Notes: a model not told the origin generated them from the sequence alone. DNA of 64,000 bases from Anaerolineaceae bacterium (GCA_016124855.1 WGMX01000010.1:124001-188000); one strand, 5' to 3'. Positions 26,455 to 35,484 are shown, counted from the first letter of the stretch. Translations and numbers: made by a program.

Positions 26455-27498
26455 TTAACCGGAATGTATTGCCTCAACGACATTCATAATTGCTTCAATG
26501 ACAAGATCGGGCCGTTGGGCCTGAATGAAGTGATTCGATCCTTGTGCAACCACAACATGTGCATTTGGCATAAGCGAGGCGAACGCGAGCCGATCTTCGT
26601 AATAAATCTGTTCGTTCGGATTTGAGCCTAAATCTGGCGCGTGGATTAGTATGACAAGTGGCAGTGCGCTGCTCATAACTGGTAGTGCGGCGCCGTAGCG
26701 CAGGTTGGCAGGGTAGTAATTCATCTCTTCTCCCACCGACACGAAGTAGCGTGTCTGATTGGCAGCGGCGCTGTATGAAGGGAGCAATTCAGCAGGAAGG
26801 TCATGGCATATCGGCGACAGGCATCCTGCAAGACGAAAGATGCCAAGCAGATTGAGCAGACGCGCCGCAGCAATCTGCTTGAGTGACAACTCATTGGTAA
26901 TGATCTCATCATCTGCAAGATTAGCCGTAAGATATTCGGCAGCCGGACGATCTACCATAACCATTCCAACAACGTCCTCAGGAAACTGATTTACGTAAGT
27001 CTGAGTATGAATTACCCCAATCGAATGCCCTACAAGAATATATGGGCCCTCGATATGGGCGTTTGCCAACAGCGTGTGTAAATCAGTGGCGACCTGCTGG
27101 CTGGTACGTACATGGGTTCCGTCCTCGCTCCAAGCGTAGCCCTGACGATCATAGGCGCAGACACGGGTACTTCTGGCGATTTTCGGCTGGACCAGCGACC
27201 AGTCGAGCGATGAACCACCCGTTCCAGCTTCTAGAATGACCGTTGGACTGCCTTCGCCTATGCAGTGGATGTGCAGCCGAAAATCGCCAATGTCTATCAG
27301 TTGTCCCGGTGGTGTATAGGCTTGTCTATCGCTCGCTTCAGCCATCTGCTGATAGACCATGCCTGACAACAGCAAAGCGACCAGACCAATGCTGAACCAT
27401 TTCGCCACACGCAGTAAGGTGAACAGACAGCCGCGCTTAAGGGGCGTTACTTCCGTTTTGACTGTGCTTTCACTGGCTGAAGTCATCGTACTCATCAT
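26455..27498 (-). CDS. Alpha/beta hydrolase with N-terminal membrane anchor
   Basis: A 347-residue hydrolase. The N-terminal segment has KRGCLFTLLRVAKWF and a hydrophobic helix ending in GMVYQQ, a leader shared with neighbouring hydrolases. Fold motifs are VILEAGTGGSSLDW, VCAYDRQGYAWSE and the nucleophile elbow VGHSIGVI, where the usual G-x-S-x-G is G-H-S-I-G. The catalytic His is in AQGSNHFIQ. It forms its own transcription unit behind element B. About 30-40% resemblance by eye to the other anchored hydrolases suggests local duplication and divergence. Confidence 0.88.
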   Translation of the reverse strand: MMSTMTSASESTVKTEVTPLKRGCLFTLLRVAKWFSIGLVALLLSGMVYQQMAEASDRQAYTPPGQLIDIGDFRLHIHCIGEGSPTVILEAGTGGSSLDWSLVQPKIARSTRVCAYDRQGYAWSEDGTHVRTSQQVATDLHTLLANAHIEGPYILVGHSIGVIHTQTYVNQFPEDVVGMVMVDRPAAEYLTANLADDEIITNELSLKQIAAARLLNLLGIFRLAGCLSPICHDLPAELLPSYSAAANQTRYFVSVGEEMNYYPANLRYGAALPVMSSALPLVILIHAPDLGSNPNEQIYYEDRLAFASLMPNAHVVVAQGSNHFIQAQRPDLVIEAIMNVVEAIHSG

Positions 27499-27539
27499 CC
27501 TTATCCTTTAAGCTGATCAGTTGTTGGTTCGATATCGTT

Positions 27540-27598
27540 ACTGTAAGCGGCGGGAAGGTTGATTGTGGATAACCAAAAGGCGTATTCTGGGGGTTGAT
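27540..27598 (-). promoter_or_regulatory. Regulon promoter element, copy B
   Basis: Same arrangement as the other five copies: ATCAACC starting at 27598, core AATACGCCTTTTGG, a second ATCAACC, and -10 TACAGT at 27540-27545 exactly 53 nt from the element start. The gene start is at 27498. Confidence 0.8.
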
Positions 27599-27614
27599 TG
27601 TTGGAGGTAGGAAG

Positions 27615-27657
27615 AAAATGGTCAGGATAAGAGAGCGGCCTATACCCTGACCATTTT
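27615..27657 (-). terminator. Terminator hairpin after the membrane-protein gene
   Basis: Inverted arms AAAATGGTCAGG (27615-27626) and CCTGACCATTTT (27646-27657) enclose about 19 bases, 12 bp beyond the stop at 27669. The stem is strong. Directly next to it begins element B for the following unit. Confidence 0.7.
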
Positions 27658-27668
27658 TGTTTAACGCA

Positions 27669-28718
27669 TTAGGAGTTTGGAAGCGGGATCTGTACCATTT
27701 TCGGATTTTCCCGTCTTACCGATGATGCAGCCCAACTCCACATGAGCAGAATGAGGGCGATTGCCGAAACAACAATACCGGTCAGCAGAAAACTACCCCC
27801 GACTTGCTGGACGACAGGGACGACCAGTTGCGCTATCGCTTCACGATAGGCGGTGCTGTGCTGCACGGCGAACCATCCGGAAGGTACAGAACTAATTGAG
27901 ACAATCACCGCCGGTGATACCAGAATCAGTCCCGCCAACACCGCCAGCCCTCCCGGCACAAACAGCGCTGCACTGTACCACCGCAGCCGTCCGCGCATAT
28001 CATCTCCACCCAAAATTGATCCCACGAAAGCGGCGCCCGCCGCAGTAACAATGATCAGCAAGATTGAGACATCGAGTACCGCGTGAACACCACTACCGAG
28101 CAGCCAAGCATAGTCGTACCAATTTGTACGAAGGTAACCCCTGTTACCAATGACAATCGTGTCCGGCGAGGCTTCAAGGGCAGCAGGCAGCGCAGCAGTT
28201 ATTTGGTTTGCTGCCTCATCCACCGAGACCCCGGGCGCGATGCAGCGGGTCAACCTACCACCAACCGCAATTGACGACTGACCAATCTCACAATTCGGGA
28301 GCGCCGCCGCCAGCGCTGTGGCGAAGACTTTTCCCTTTTCGCCTACCAAATCAGCCTTAAGTGGTGAAATATCCAGCATCACTTGGAAGTTCTGCTCACG
28401 CCCTTCAATGAAGTCGAACACATCATTGACTACCTTCGTGGCCTGCGTCCGCAGATAATCTGGCGTTGCTACTTCGCGAAGGGCGATACTGAGTGCGTCC
28501 AGAGGAAGCTGTTCGACGGTAGTAAAGACTTTCTGATCAAATTGGGCAGATAAATCATCTGTCCACAACGTTTCGTAAAGCCGTTCATCGCCGACAAGTC
28601 GCTCATAAAAGCCCCGATCTAGTATCCATGGACGTATCGAAATCAACGTCATCGCTGCGAATGCCAGCGGCAAATAGATGACCAGTAAGATTGATACAGC
28701 AACTAATTTGCGCATCAT
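27669..28718 (-). CDS. Membrane protein of unknown function
   Basis: A 349-residue protein with one N-terminal transmembrane helix, a ~190-residue extracytoplasmic domain (starting RPWILDRGFYERLVGDERLY) and about three C-terminal helices. The ectodomain has two cysteines (one in ALPNCEIGQS, one in LTRCIAPG) about 20 residues apart that could form a disulfide. The start is ATG 28718 with AGAGGAG upstream. I do not recognise a family beyond hypothetical membrane protein. It is co-transcribed with the RDD protein 32 bp upstream. Confidence 0.7.
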   Translation of the reverse strand: MMRKLVAVSILLVIYLPLAFAAMTLISIRPWILDRGFYERLVGDERLYETLWTDDLSAQFDQKVFTTVEQLPLDALSIALREVATPDYLRTQATKVVNDVFDFIEGREQNFQVMLDISPLKADLVGEKGKVFATALAAALPNCEIGQSSIAVGGRLTRCIAPGVSVDEAANQITAALPAALEASPDTIVIGNRGYLRTNWYDYAWLLGSGVHAVLDVSILLIIVTAAGAAFVGSILGGDDMRGRLRWYSAALFVPGGLAVLAGLILVSPAVIVSISSVPSGWFAVQHSTAYREAIAQLVVPVVQQVGGSFLLTGIVVSAIALILLMWSWAASSVRRENPKMVQIPLPNS

Positions 28719-28750
28719 TACATCTCCTCTTGTTTGAATTGAATAGCCTG

Positions 28751-29152
28751 CTATTCGGTTTTGACCACATAGGTGTTGGCGAGTTTGTCGTGCCAACCTT
28801 GGCGATTTTCGTCAATGAGCATCCACAACCAGCCGATGCACCAGACGAAATTGATGATCGTACCGATAAAACGAATCACTGCGTCAGCATCACTAATCGG
28901 GCTGCCGTCGGTTTTCATCACGCGGATTTTCATGAGCATCATGCCCAACGTCTGACCATTGTTGCGAGTCAGGAAAAACCATGTGTACGCCAGTCCAAAA
29001 ATGAAACCGATGCTTAGTCCCGGATTGTGCGCGGCAAAAAATCCCGCCCCTTCGATAATGAAGAGGATTGCCCCATCAATCGACCAAGCTATAAAACGTG
29101 TCCCGATATCGGCCAGTTCGTAGTTTGCCTTTTCATATACCTGTGCTGTCAT
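28751..29152 (-). CDS. RDD-family membrane protein
   Basis: A 133-residue protein with three hydrophobic helices. The RDD hallmark is visible as ADIGTRFIAWSIDGAILFII (conserved Arg and Asp residues), followed by NNGQTLGMMLMKIRVMKTDG and the closing LIDENRQGWHDKLANTYVV. RDD proteins are small membrane proteins, in some cases linked to transport or ion stress; the role here is unknown. AAAGGAGG precedes ATG 29152. It is the first gene of the unit driven by element C. Confidence 0.88.
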   Translation of the reverse strand: MTAQVYEKANYELADIGTRFIAWSIDGAILFIIEGAGFFAAHNPGLSIGFIFGLAYTWFFLTRNNGQTLGMMLMKIRVMKTDGSPISDADAVIRFIGTIINFVWCIGWLWMLIDENRQGWHDKLANTYVVKTE

Positions 29153-29203
29153 GCTTAATCCTCCTTTGGATTGCACCGACAATGGCGCTCGTTCAATAAC
29201 TGA

Positions 29204-29262
29204 ACTTTATGCGATTAAGCGGTTGAGATTGGGTAGCCGAAAGGCGTATTTCAGGGGTTGAT
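29204..29262 (-). promoter_or_regulatory. Regulon promoter element, copy C
   Basis: ATCAACC from 29262, core AATACGCCTTTCGG, second box degenerate (CTCAACC), -10 TAAAGT at 29204-29209, with the same 53-nt distance. It drives the RDD/membrane-protein unit. Confidence 0.8.
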
Positions 29263-29266
29263 TGTT

Positions 29267-29293
29267 GGAGGGCTGACACGTAATCAGCCCTCC
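29267..29293 (-). terminator. Hairpin terminator after the alpha/beta hydrolase at 29302
   Basis: Perfect 10-bp stem GGAGGGCTGA / TCAGCCCTCC with a 7-base loop, 8 bp beyond the stop codon. It abuts element C. Confidence 0.7.
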
Positions 29294-29301
29294 TTTGTCG
29301 G

Positions 29302-30366
29302 CTAATTTTCCAGCGGTTCGCCTGTCTGCACAGCCTGAATGACTTCGAGGACGGCATCTGTCACCTGCTGGGCATACTGTTCACTGCCGAGGATCGAGCC
29401 GTGATCTGCGCCTTCGATCACCCGTGTGACACTGTTGGATGAAAACGTAGAAATGTTCGCACGGATAGCAGGTGCTTCTACGATCATTGAATCGGTACCC
29501 GTCCAGCTTTCCGACGCCCATAGGACTGCCATTGGAAGACTGCCTAGTGTCTCGGCAGCCGTAGCGGCCTTTAATATCGCCCAGTAATTGGTCTGAAACT
29601 CGGCGAAGTCCGAATCAACAACCTGATTTCGTGCATGAAGGGCTGTTATTTCGGCAGCAATATCCGCCGGGTATCCGGCGCGTTGGAATTGACCCGGATC
29701 AAGGAGGCGTGTCAAGCCAAGTCGTGTCAGCACGTCGAACAGCGTGTGCAGACCTGCTGACTGTCCGAGCCATGTATCAAAATCACTCTGACTGTCAAAA
29801 TGATCGGGAATGAGAATCGCGCTATCGACAAGCACAATGCCCATAACATCATCAGGATATTGACTGGCGTAGATTCGCGTCAGGACAGCGCCCCAAGAAT
29901 GCCCGGCCATCACATAGGGTGACTGAATCCCTGCTTGTGCAAGTAGGGTATGAAGTTCGCTGGTTATAGTGAGTGCATCATGTGATCCGCTGACGGGTTC
30001 GCTCCAACCGTAGCCGGGGCGGTCATAGGCGCAGACCTGTGTGTGCGCTGCCAGCTGGTTCTGGACACGATACCACCACAACGACTCCGCTGCACCACCC
30101 GCCTGCAAAATGACTGCCGGACTGCCTTCACCCATGCAGACCAAATGCATCTGGTGACCGTTCACCATATAAAGCTGACCGCGCGGCGAATATGCGCGTT
30201 TGTCCAATTCGACTGCGGCGGCCTGATAGATTACACCGAGCAGCAGAAGTGTCACCAGAACGATACCGAACCATTTCAAGGCACGTTTAGCGTAGAAAAG
30301 GCAGCCGCGTTTCTGAGCGTGCGCCCCGCCAATACTATCGGTTTGTGTGGAGACGGAAGGCGTCAT
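29302..30366 (-). CDS. Alpha/beta hydrolase with N-terminal membrane anchor
   Basis: A 354-residue hydrolase. The N-terminus has QKRGCLFYAKRALKWFG and a hydrophobic helix, then HLVCMGEGSPAVILQAGG, VCAYDRPGYGWSEP and the nucleophile elbow AGHSWGAVL. The catalytic His lies in EGADHGSILG. It is about as similar to the hydrolase at 32778 (both have DHGSIxG) as to the others. It is co-transcribed with the CPBP protease 27 bp upstream. Confidence 0.88.
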   Translation of the reverse strand: MTPSVSTQTDSIGGAHAQKRGCLFYAKRALKWFGIVLVTLLLLGVIYQAAAVELDKRAYSPRGQLYMVNGHQMHLVCMGEGSPAVILQAGGAAESLWWYRVQNQLAAHTQVCAYDRPGYGWSEPVSGSHDALTITSELHTLLAQAGIQSPYVMAGHSWGAVLTRIYASQYPDDVMGIVLVDSAILIPDHFDSQSDFDTWLGQSAGLHTLFDVLTRLGLTRLLDPGQFQRAGYPADIAAEITALHARNQVVDSDFAEFQTNYWAILKAATAAETLGSLPMAVLWASESWTGTDSMIVEAPAIRANISTFSSNSVTRVIEGADHGSILGSEQYAQQVTDAVLEVIQAVQTGEPLEN

Positions 30367-30393
30367 GATTGATCTCCTTTGGATAAACTATCC

Positions 30394-31185
30394 TTAAACT
30401 GTGGATGGAACGGGTTCGCTAACCTTCTGGTCCAGCGGTTGCGACAGCCACATATGCCAACCGACCAAAACGAGAACTGCGGTTATCAGTGAATAACTGA
30501 TTACTGCCAACCATTCCCCCTCTGGTATCAATGGCGCGACGAAAGTGAAGGAATTCAAGGAGATGTGCAGAACGGTAGAGACCACTACCTTATGTTTGCT
30601 TTTGATGAAAATCCACGTCAGGGCGAAGGTAATCGGCAAAATAGCGAGCCCGTCCCAGATCCCTGTTCTGCCCGGTACATAAAGAAAGACAAGTAAAAGG
30701 TGAATAACGCCCCACGGAACACCGATGATGAGGCTAGCTGCGAGGGGTGAATGGCGATCCAGTAAACGGCGCAGTGCGAAACCACGCCAGCCGATTTCTT
30801 CCAAGAGCGCCGCGTGCGGAACCACCAGCAGGCGGAAAACAACCGGTGCGCTGATCGTGATCACCGTAATCTTGCCCAAGAGCACCGCCAAAACGCTCAC
30901 GCCAAAATTCATCAGGAAACCGATACCGATGGCGATAATGGCCCACTTAAGCGTGCCGCGCCAGCGGAAACACTCGCGCACAAAAGCCATCACACCCCGA
31001 CGTCCGCCCATGATCGCCTCAAGTCCAATGGCGACGATTGTCGGAAACATGACCAAGATCAGTGCGATGATGGCGAAGGCCATTTCTCCTTCCACTGGCA
31101 AAAACAACGATGCGACGGATAGCCCCAGCGTGAGGACGATAAAGCTGGCGACGGGATTCTGCGTAATCATTGCCTTGAGATTCAT
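30394..31185 (-). CDS. CPBP-family intramembrane metalloprotease
   Basis: A 263-residue polytopic membrane protein of the CAAX-protease/bacteriocin-processing (Abi) group. The conserved motifs are LLEEIGWRGFALRRLL (EExxxR), GVIHLLLVF and a later HISLNSF with metal-binding histidines. About seven helices are predicted. ATG 31185 with AAAGGG upstream is chosen; the longer frame from 31239 reads through the -10 of element D. It may cleave membrane-associated peptides; the substrate is unknown. Confidence 0.88.
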   Translation of the reverse strand: MNLKAMITQNPVASFIVLTLGLSVASLFLPVEGEMAFAIIALILVMFPTIVAIGLEAIMGGRRGVMAFVRECFRWRGTLKWAIIAIGIGFLMNFGVSVLAVLLGKITVITISAPVVFRLLVVPHAALLEEIGWRGFALRRLLDRHSPLAASLIIGVPWGVIHLLLVFLYVPGRTGIWDGLAILPITFALTWIFIKSKHKVVVSTVLHISLNSFTFVAPLIPEGEWLAVISYSLITAVLVLVGWHMWLSQPLDQKVSEPVPSTV

Positions 31186-31225
31186 GTTGTTTTCCCTTTC
31201 AAAGTTGTAATCGTTTGACACGGAT

Positions 31226-31284
31226 ACTCTACACGACAAAAGGGTTTAGGATGGACAGCCGAAAGGCGTATTCCGGGGGTTGAT
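31226..31284 (-). promoter_or_regulatory. Regulon promoter element, copy D
   Basis: ATCAACC from 31284, core AATACGCCTTTCGG, degenerate second box (CTAAACC) and -10 TAGAGT at 31226-31231, again 53 nt apart. It drives the CPBP protease/hydrolase unit. Confidence 0.8.
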
Positions 31285-31291
31285 TGTTGGT

Positions 31292-31312
31292 GGGATGGTT
31301 GCCGACCACCCC
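31292..31312 (-). terminator. Hairpin after the PAF-acetylhydrolase-like gene
   Basis: GGGATGGT and ACCACCCC (one G-T pair) form an 8-bp stem with a 5-base loop, 12 bp beyond the stop at 31324 and just before element D. There is no long T-run. Confidence 0.55.
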
Positions 31313-31323
31313 ATCGTTACGGT

Positions 31324-32640
31324 CTAGTTTGCGTGAACTTTGAGGGTCACTTCGGGATAATCCGGTGACGTGCTATCCAGAAGCGGTGACGATTTGTCTT
31401 TCAGGTACTGATCAAAGAAGGCAGCAATGTAAGCATTGATGATGTGATTGGCGCGCCCCGCGGGAATACTGCCAAAGGCGTCGGCAGGAGCCCCGAACGC
31501 TAATGCACTTGCTAGTGCGCTGCCAGTGGTGTAAGTGACGTGTTTAGAACCGTCTAGCACGAACAGGTAGCCCGGTGCGCCGTTTTCGTAAACGGTTTGT
31601 ACCGTCATCTTGCCACGCGTGACGATAAACTCGGCATTGTCTACCGCTGCTCCGGCTTGAATCAGCATGTCCGTTGTCATCGAGGCTTGCTCATCCGAAA
31701 GCATCAACATGATCGGGCGATTGACGCCTTCCCATGCTGAATCGCCAACCAGTGTGCCGTCCATGTTGATTGCGGCGAGGAAACGTGGGTCGTCATGCAG
31801 CGCCTCGACCGCTGCGCCGCCGCCCATCGAATGACCGAAGACACCAACCCTCGATAGATCGAGGTGTCCTGATAGGAAGGGATCCTCGGACTCTAGGCGC
31901 TCCAACTCATCAAGGGTGAAGCGAATATCGCTGGCCCATACATCACTGATTGGGCTAACCACCGCAGCGAATTCGTCTTCATTCGTCGCTTTTGCGGTGA
32001 TCTGGCTTAGCGCACGGCTGCCAAACTCAGCACTGGATCTGATGACGCGACCATCAGGGAAGATTGTTGCACCGGTACTGTAGGGATGCGAGAGTGCCAC
32101 GACGATATAACCCTGACTGGCGACTTCCTCTAAAGTTGGCGTATAGACCAGTGGCATGAAGCCCATACCCGGCGAGAATATGAGCACTGGAAATGGTGCC
32201 GTGTTGCTGACAATACCAACGTTGGTATAGCTCTGCGAACGGATGGTATCCAGAATAAAACCGGGAAGCCGTAGAACATCCGCGGTCACTGTTTTCAGTG
32301 CACCCTCGGTAAACGGTGCAGGTGACGCGCCTTCGGGTACGTCTGCCGGGTAATAAATGGTGGCCATCAACTCGCGCAGGTCGTCTGGCGCTTCGCTGAA
32401 AATTTCGGGGCGAGACTCATCGAGCAAATGGTATTCGACTTTACCAACCGGATACTGGCCGGTGAGCGGAGGATAATTTACCAAGCCCCGAGACCAAGCG
32501 ACGACTCCGAAGACAACCATGATGCCAACCGCGACGATCAGCGCAAATAGCCCACGCTTGATGTAAAAAAGCCAGCTACGCTTGCGATCAGTAGGTTCTG
32601 AACGTTTCATGTCTTGATTTGACGCTGAGATCGCACTCAT
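31324..32640 (-). CDS. PAF-acetylhydrolase/dienelactone-hydrolase-like enzyme, membrane-anchored
   Basis: A 438-residue hydrolase. The N-terminus SWLFYIKRGLFALIVAV plus a hydrophobic stretch resembles the anchor of the neighbouring alpha/beta hydrolases although the catalytic domain is of a different family. The catalytic features are FGHSMGGGAAVEAL (Ser nucleophile), AINMDGTLVGD (acid) and LDGSKHVTYT (His). VLIFSPGMGF is typical of the plasma PAF-acetylhydrolase group. A phospholipid or short-chain ester substrate is likely. It is a single-gene unit behind element E. Confidence 0.85.
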   Translation of the reverse strand: MSAISASNQDMKRSEPTDRKRSWLFYIKRGLFALIVAVGIMVVFGVVAWSRGLVNYPPLTGQYPVGKVEYHLLDESRPEIFSEAPDDLRELMATIYYPADVPEGASPAPFTEGALKTVTADVLRLPGFILDTIRSQSYTNVGIVSNTAPFPVLIFSPGMGFMPLVYTPTLEEVASQGYIVVALSHPYSTGATIFPDGRVIRSSAEFGSRALSQITAKATNEDEFAAVVSPISDVWASDIRFTLDELERLESEDPFLSGHLDLSRVGVFGHSMGGGAAVEALHDDPRFLAAINMDGTLVGDSAWEGVNRPIMLMLSDEQASMTTDMLIQAGAAVDNAEFIVTRGKMTVQTVYENGAPGYLFVLDGSKHVTYTTGSALASALAFGAPADAFGSIPAGRANHIINAYIAAFFDQYLKDKSSPLLDSTSPDYPEVTLKVHAN

Positions 32641-32679
32641 CCTATTACCTTCCTTGTCTAAGTGTTATTCGTTACGGTC

Positions 32680-32738
32680 ACTCTAAGCGGTAAAGGGGTT
32701 GATTGCGGATAGCCGAAAGGCGTATTGAGGTGGTTGAT
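32680..32738 (-). promoter_or_regulatory. Regulon promoter element, copy E
   Basis: ATCAACC from 32738, core AATACGCCTTTCGG, second ATCAACC, -10 TAGAGT at 32680-32685, 53 nt from the element start. It drives the PAF-acetylhydrolase-like gene (start 32640). Confidence 0.8.
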
Positions 32739-32742
32739 TATT

Positions 32743-32768
32743 GGAGGGGCATTTCGCCTTTCCCCTCC
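32743..32768 (-). terminator. Hairpin after the alpha/beta hydrolase at 32778
   Basis: GGAGGGG and CCCCTCC make a 7-bp GC-rich stem with a 12-base loop, 10 bp beyond the stop and immediately before element E. There is no T-run. Confidence 0.55.
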
Positions 32769-32777
32769 ATCAAGATG

Positions 32778-33842
32778 CTAATGAGCTACAGGTTGATCGC
32801 TGCGGATAGACTCCAGCACATCGTGAACGGCTTGAGTGACCTGCGCCGCATAATCCATATTCCCGATGATCGAACCGTGATCTGAGCCATCAACAATGCG
32901 CGTGGCACTGTTGGAAGAAGAGACGGGTACAAGCGTCCAGATTGCTTCCAGTTTGGCGCGGTCTTCCGGTGCAGTCAGTTCAGGATGCCCCGCCCATAAA
33001 ACCACCAGCGGCAGCGCCCCCGCGTCTCTGGCAGCATTTGCTTGCTGGCTCAGTTCCCACTGTGCGAGGCGCACTTCTGCGTCCCACGTATTGACAGCAC
33101 TCAAGGTTGATTTGAAGGCTGTTAATTCGTCTACAATCAGCGCGGGATAGCCGTAGCCCCTAAATTCATTGCGGATGATGAAGCGCAGTGCACCGACTCT
33201 GCCTAAAGTCATCATGACACCATAAGCACTGGCATTGGTGTCCATATAATTTTGAAACTCAGCGTCCGTCCAGTTTAAGCCTATCGGAACCGCGGAGTCG
33301 ACCAGCACCAACCCTTGCACTTCAGCGGGATACTCCCGGGCATAAATCGAATTGGTGACACCGCCCAGCGAATGACCGACCATGATGTAAGGGGGCGCTA
33401 CACTGGCCGCTTTCAGCAGCGCGTGTAAATCATGAGCAATGGTCAGGCCATCACGCGGCCCGCCGACGGTTTCGCTCCAACCATTACCCGCCCGATCATA
33501 CGAGCACACGCGGTTGGTACTTTCAAGTTGGTGCTGTACCCAGTACCACTCCGACGAAAAGCTGTAAGCGCCTGCCTCTAAGATGATCGTGGGACTGCCC
33601 GTGCCGGTGCAGTTGATGTGCATCAGGTGACCGTCAACGGTGACCATCTGGCCCGGTGGTAGATAGGTGGCTTTGTCACTCGCTTCGGCAACGGTTTGAT
33701 AAGTCATGCCAACTACTGAGACGGCGACGAGCAGCAAGATTATGATTAGCAAACCGCGCTTGACATAGAATCCCGCACCTCGCTTGCGTCGAGCCGTTTG
33801 AGGCGATGGGCTTTGTGTGTTGGTCGTCGTAAGTTTGTCCAT
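32778..33842 (-). CDS. Alpha/beta hydrolase with N-terminal membrane anchor
   Basis: A 354-residue hydrolase. The leader has KRGAGFYVKRGLLII and a hydrophobic helix ending in GMTYQT. The fold motifs are INCTGTGSPTIILEAGAYS, VCSYDRAGNGWSET and the nucleophile elbow VGHSLGGVT. The catalytic His is in VDGSDHGSIIG. The 64-bp gap to the upstream serine hydrolase gene has no regulon element, so it is probably the third gene of the unit started by element F. Confidence 0.88.
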   Translation of the reverse strand: MDKLTTTNTQSPSPQTARRKRGAGFYVKRGLLIIILLLVAVSVVGMTYQTVAEASDKATYLPPGQMVTVDGHLMHINCTGTGSPTIILEAGAYSFSSEWYWVQHQLESTNRVCSYDRAGNGWSETVGGPRDGLTIAHDLHALLKAASVAPPYIMVGHSLGGVTNSIYAREYPAEVQGLVLVDSAVPIGLNWTDAEFQNYMDTNASAYGVMMTLGRVGALRFIIRNEFRGYGYPALIVDELTAFKSTLSAVNTWDAEVRLAQWELSQQANAARDAGALPLVVLWAGHPELTAPEDRAKLEAIWTLVPVSSSNSATRIVDGSDHGSIIGNMDYAAQVTQAVHDVLESIRSDQPVAH

Positions 33843-33905
33843 TTCTTTTTATATCCTTTATGTAACGGGACTTGCTTTACGTGCTCAGACGCCCGCACCG
33901 ACATT

Positions 33906-35450
33906 TTAGGCTGCCTGCAGCACCCCGCCCACAGCATGTGACGATGATGAGCGCAGCAGAATAACAATCCCCACAATTCCCCAGCCCATCCATCCCGCTG
34001 CCAGCAAGCCGCCCAGCACGAAACCCAGCCCCCAGTCAGGAATGTAAACCAGTAGTGTTTCAAAGCGCAAACCGGCAAATTGTGGCAGTCCAACAAGGAA
34101 GATATAGGCGACTAGCAGGTTGAGGACTACAGGCAGAATGATGCGAACGAGTACTTGTCCCAAACCGTGCGGACGGCTCTCAAGATTGCGGTTCCAGCGG
34201 CGCAGCCGGAACGCTCCCCGTATCAAAGTCACGAGCTGTATTGCGACAATCAAAAATGTTAACCAGAATAGGATCCGGGTAAATGGAACATTATCCTGAA
34301 CCGGCTGGTTGACTAACATACCCATCACTTTCCACGTCATGGACTCAATCGGCTGCGTCATTAATAACAGATGGTCTGCGTTCGTGAGGATGACCACACC
34401 CCAACCGTTATCAGACGATACCGCCATATGGCTGTGGAAACTCCCGCTGCTGCCGCTGTGATCGTTGCCCGATATTTCATACGGCACATCCGTCGTCCAA
34501 CCCAGTGCATAGTTACTGTGTTCGTCGCGCGGGATATAGGTTGGTGCTTGCCAGAGCTGCGCAATGCTGTCCGGCGAAAGCAACACGTTTGCACCGTACT
34601 TCCCTTTATTCAGGTAGGGGATCAAATAATGCGAAATATCCTCTGCTGTCGAGATGATTCCACCAGCAGCTTCGATTGCGTAAGGGAAAGGCAAATCAAC
34701 CGGAAATGGTTGGTCAAAACGCATTTGATAACCCGTCGCCATCCCGTGTTGGCGTGCTTCTTGTTCCGATAAAAACGTATTGGTCATAGCAAGTGGCGTG
34801 AAGATATTTTCGTTGAGATACTGTTCGTAAGATATGCCGCTGACTGCCTCGACAACCAGTCCAAGAATGGCATAGTTAGCGTTGCTATATTCCGGTACTT
34901 CCCCGACTGGATGGGATAATTTCACATCACTCAACCCGCGAACATAGGTCTCAGGGCTGAGCACACGGGGATTGTCAACAGGCAGAAATCGAACCCCCGT
35001 GAGGCGCGAAATCCCGCTGGTATGATTCAATAGATGGCGTAAGGTGATACGTGTAGAAGCGTCATCATCCGCCAGCCTGAACCACGGCAGGTAGCGTCGA
35101 ACGGGCGCATCCAGTTCCACCTGTCCCGCTTCTACTAACTGCATGATCGCCACCGCCGTGAATGACTTGGTCAGTGAGGCCACCATGAAGGGTGTCTGCG
35201 GAGTGACAGGACGTCCCGATGGATCGGCAATGCCAAAACTTTGCAGGTGAACAACGTTGTCACCGTGAACGATTCCTAGTTCGAGACCCGGCAGATTGGC
35301 GCTTTTCATACTGGATTCCACAAACGCATCAATGGCTGCAAAATCCGGCGTACTGGACTGTGCAATTGTCACGGGCAGACCAGCGACAAAGACGGCTGTC
35401 AGAAAAACTATCCCTACCATCACGCGAGCCGAAACCTTCCTAACATTCAT
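33906..35450 (-). CDS. Beta-lactamase-type serine hydrolase with C-terminal membrane helices
   Basis: A 514-residue class C beta-lactamase/penicillin-binding-like hydrolase. The N-terminal signal peptide runs from VSARVMVGIVFL to about TIAQSS. The nucleophile motif is VASLTKSFT (SxxK), the second is EYSNANYAI (YxN), and a late HSGSSGSFHSH replaces the classical KTG. The last ~150 residues contain about four hydrophobic helices, an organisation seen in esterase-like members. It may act on cell-wall peptides or D-amino-acid esters. ATG 35450 has CAGGAG upstream. Confidence 0.88.
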   Translation of the reverse strand: MNVRKVSARVMVGIVFLTAVFVAGLPVTIAQSSTPDFAAIDAFVESSMKSANLPGLELGIVHGDNVVHLQSFGIADPSGRPVTPQTPFMVASLTKSFTAVAIMQLVEAGQVELDAPVRRYLPWFRLADDDASTRITLRHLLNHTSGISRLTGVRFLPVDNPRVLSPETYVRGLSDVKLSHPVGEVPEYSNANYAILGLVVEAVSGISYEQYLNENIFTPLAMTNTFLSEQEARQHGMATGYQMRFDQPFPVDLPFPYAIEAAGGIISTAEDISHYLIPYLNKGKYGANVLLSPDSIAQLWQAPTYIPRDEHSNYALGWTTDVPYEISGNDHSGSSGSFHSHMAVSSDNGWGVVILTNADHLLLMTQPIESMTWKVMGMLVNQPVQDNVPFTRILFWLTFLIVAIQLVTLIRGAFRLRRWNRNLESRPHGLGQVLVRIILPVVLNLLVAYIFLVGLPQFAGLRFETLLVYIPDWGLGFVLGGLLAAGWMGWGIVGIVILLRSSSSHAVGGVLQAA

Positions 35451-35484
35451 GTGATATTCTCCTGATCGATTGTGAATGAACGGT

